This document shows positions 61,701-64,000 of a stretch of DNA of 64,000 nt, in pieces. This DNA is from Cercis canadensis (lineage: Eukaryota > Streptophyta > Magnoliopsida > Fabales > Fabaceae). Every line of letters begins with the position of its first letter. Position 1 is the first letter of the stretch. The position numbers and the translations under genes were made by a program. The notes below the pieces were generated by a model. It saw only the letters and a list, made by a program, of their open reading frames with translations, was not told the origin of the DNA and made no database searches. Location: positions 231,474 through 295,473 of the forward strand of contig QAOA01005223.1 of the NCBI GenBank assembly GCA_003255065.1. Direction: 5' to 3'.

Positions 61701-64000
61701 TTGTGTAAAAACCTAACGCAAGTGGACGTTGTCATTTTTCAAGTAATAAGATGAATAAGATTTATCATTCCCACGAGGACTAATGTACCAACTACCGAAA
61801 AAGGGTTAACCTTAAATTTATCTAATCAATCGATATGAAGAGATTTCAATGAAACAACTTAAAACAAAATAAAAATAAATAAACCAGAAAAATAGCAAAT
61901 TAAGCCAGAAAAGATGATAGAATTATCAAGGGAGAAAAGCCTAGGACTCCAATTTCACCTTAATTAATCCCAGTTTCCGTACATCATGTCATTGATCTCA
62001 ATTTATCTTCCTAATTGCTAATCAAGAATCCGTAATTCACCCACGAACCTCTCCCAAGGTCTAGTGGAAATATCCCTAATTACTAACCATGTATATTTCT
62101 ATATGAGTTATAATAATTATAGGTTCATTAGGTTCTTTGGTTCTCTTAACTGATTTCCTAAGCCATGGAGGTATATTCCTATCCTACATGCAACCTAGGG
62201 CATTAATCTCAGTGAACTAAACACACAAATCTCCTTCCGGTCTCATTGTAATTAACTTATCATCTAGATTAATGGCCAGTCAATTTAGAAGCATTAAGAG
62301 TAGAGATGAATGCTCAATTAACAAAGATAAATCTCAAATCAATTTCATAAGGACTTCAACCATTCATAATTTTGGCTACATCGTAGCCCTAGAGAAGAAT
62401 TTAGTTCATCATAGAAGAAGAAAATCAGAAAAAGTAAAATCTAGACATGTTTCAAGGTTAAAAGAAGAAAAACTCTGAATTGAAGGTCGAATCCACTTCG
62501 CATCTCCTCTCTTCTATCCTTGCTTTGCCTCCTTTGTGCCTCCTCAAGTGTCTAAGAACAAACCCCTTTCTAATTTCCTAGATTTCTTATTTATACCCCC
62601 TACTCGAAAGCCTTAAAACTAAAAGAATTTAAGTCACGTCTGCAGAAACAGGTACGGGTGCCGCGACCCTTGTTTTTGGGTGCCACAGTACTACTGCTCT
62701 GGTCAAAATCTTGCTTTTGGTCACTATCAGGCACCACACCTCTGAAGAATAGGTGCCACAACCCGGTATCGCTGGAAAAAGATGCTTCTTTGCACTTTTG
62801 GGCACCGTGGACCTGGTAATTGAGGGGTGAGGCGCTGAGCTCCTATCCAAGCTTTCCATTCTGATGTTTCAGGGGCTGCGGCTTTGATTTATGGGCGCTA
62901 CGGCCCTTGATTTCTATCCCAAACTCCTCAAACTCTTTATTTCTTCGCTTGAGTCCATGGAACTTGCAATTTAGCATAGAAATCCCTTTAAATAGCAATT
63001 AATCCTCGAAAACTAACTAAATACTTAAGTAAAGGACACCTAAAGAGTGAGTATAAAACTCACTTAACAAATACCCCCAAACTTAACACTTGCTAGTCCT
63101 CAAGCAAGGAAAATAATCTCTGATTTCTGTGCTAACTTAAGAATACTAACTTTTCTTACTCACCATACAGGCCTCAAAGGATTCAATTAGCCACACTTCT
63201 TAGAAAATTTTTAAGATGCTACTCATGTGTCTATTCTCACTCCAAAGTAAATCTTGTTGCACTAAAAGTCTATGTGTGAGAAAATAAACCTTGCTTACCC
63301 TACTGACTTAATTTAAATCAGATTATGCACACTTATATCAATGTCAGTCTCTAGTTTAATTCCTTCGGAATCCCATATGTTTGCTTGTCATGCCAATCTC
63401 CACTAATGTAAATTGAACACAATATCAAGAATCAACAGGACTTTGACAGGTTTGTAATGTAAGGCTAGGCTAAGGGTAAGATAAAAGATCAGAAAAACAG
63501 GGCTCGAATTACCTATCACACACACAATTAGCCTTTAGAGCATTTTTTAAAAACATCCTCCTTTTCTCCCCAAATACACCCAAACTTGTTTTTTTCTCTT
63601 CAAATCTTTTTGTGCCACTTTATCCACATTTCACACTTCAAATCATTCCTTTTCTTTTAACATTTGTTTCTTTTTTTTTGCAAATGATTCTTTTTTTTTT
63701 TTTTTTGTGGTGGTATAAACATTGATGATCTCTTTTCCTTTTCTCCACCACTCTTCTTAACCTTTCTAGCTCTTGATGCACTTAAGACTGATTATGTGCT
63801 CTAGGTGTAAGGTTCAAGTCACAAGGTCTTGCAAAGGGCTAGGGTGTCAGTGCAGGTGACAAAGAAAAATGTCACAGTAAGCTCAAAGGGGATATGCTAG
63901 GGATGACATTTTATGCACAGGATTAGCTTAGAAAGGCTCAATCTTACCAAAGAATGCCTATATCATGTCCTTAATATTGCACAGTCTAGGATTTCGCCTC
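61701..64000. mobile_element. Second LTR-retrotransposon-like fossil, non-coding part
   Basis: An abrupt change from gypsy pol sequence at about 61700. What follows, AACCTAACGCAAGTGGACGT, CCCACGAGGACTAATGTACC, the CCCCAAACTTAACACTTGCT block near 63077 and repeated GGTGCCAC-type phrases, resembles LTR or non-coding regions of Athila-like Ty3/gypsy elements. It continues beyond the window. No coding region is recognised, so family and completeness are uncertain. It was probably inserted into, or recombined with, the Ogre/Tat-like fossil. Confidence 0.5.

Noticed and set aside
1-64000. CRISPR arrays, rRNA or tRNA genes
   Set aside because: No regularly spaced repeats of CRISPR type, no rRNA sequence, and no cloverleaf-capable sequence with good A and B boxes beyond SINE-like fragments.

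Overview
The window is nuclear DNA of a dicotyledonous plant. It is AT-rich, has long intergenic stretches full of small transposons, intron-rich genes with GT..AG junctions, and proteins with close plant relatives (HIPP, STP, PDDEXK_6/DUF506 and prolamin-like families). I cannot name the species. Ten isolated N characters (538, 5801, 21536, 22127, 34800, 37240, 50806, 59096, 59295, 60707) mark assembly joints or unresolved bases. At least three of them separate near-identical direct copies, so some duplications here may be assembly artefacts.

Layout. 1-3.7 kb: repeats, a fold-back MITE and no supported gene. 3.77-11.86 kb (+): an eleven-exon methionyl-tRNA formyltransferase gene with a Mutator-type MITE in its last intron. 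11.9-18.4 kb: AT-rich intergenic DNA with a SINE bounded by target-site duplications. 18.51-19.77 kb (+): a three-exon heavy-metal-associated isoprenylated protein (HIPP). 19.8-25.9 kb: SINE-like repeats, a TA microsatellite and a rearranged LINE fragment. 25.96-28.92 kb (-): a three-exon STP-type hexose/H+ symporter. 30.0-31.0 kb: two solo LTRs of one family. 31.46-34.62 kb (+): the eight-exon GINS subunit PSF2, with an E2F-type site upstream and its last exon duplicated across an N. 35-43.8 kb: gene-poor DNA with several MITE families. 43.95-46.81 kb (+): a PDDEXK_6 (DUF506) gene whose leader carries overlapping upstream ORFs. 47.95-49.34 kb: an old endogenous caulimovirid-like fossil interrupted by a third solo LTR. 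50.4-50.7 kb: a fourth solo LTR. 50.8-55.15 kb: a diverged 2.1-kb duplication carrying a prolamin-like (PF05617) secreted-protein gene, intact in one unit and a pseudogene in the other. 55.15 kb to the end: LTR-retrotransposon fossils, an Ogre/Tat-like Ty3/gypsy element on the minus strand and part of a second element joined to it.

The genes are unrelated housekeeping, transport or developmental genes and do not form a pathway: organellar translation initiation, metal or partner binding at membranes, sugar uptake, DNA replication initiation, and a secreted cysteine-rich peptide. I found no convincing new multi-gene system. The best leads are the overlapping uORFs of the DUF506 gene, the four-member solo-LTR family with recognisable 5-bp target duplications, the prolamin-like gene/pseudogene pair in which the TATA box and the reading frame have both decayed, and the caulimovirid fossil with a nested LTR.
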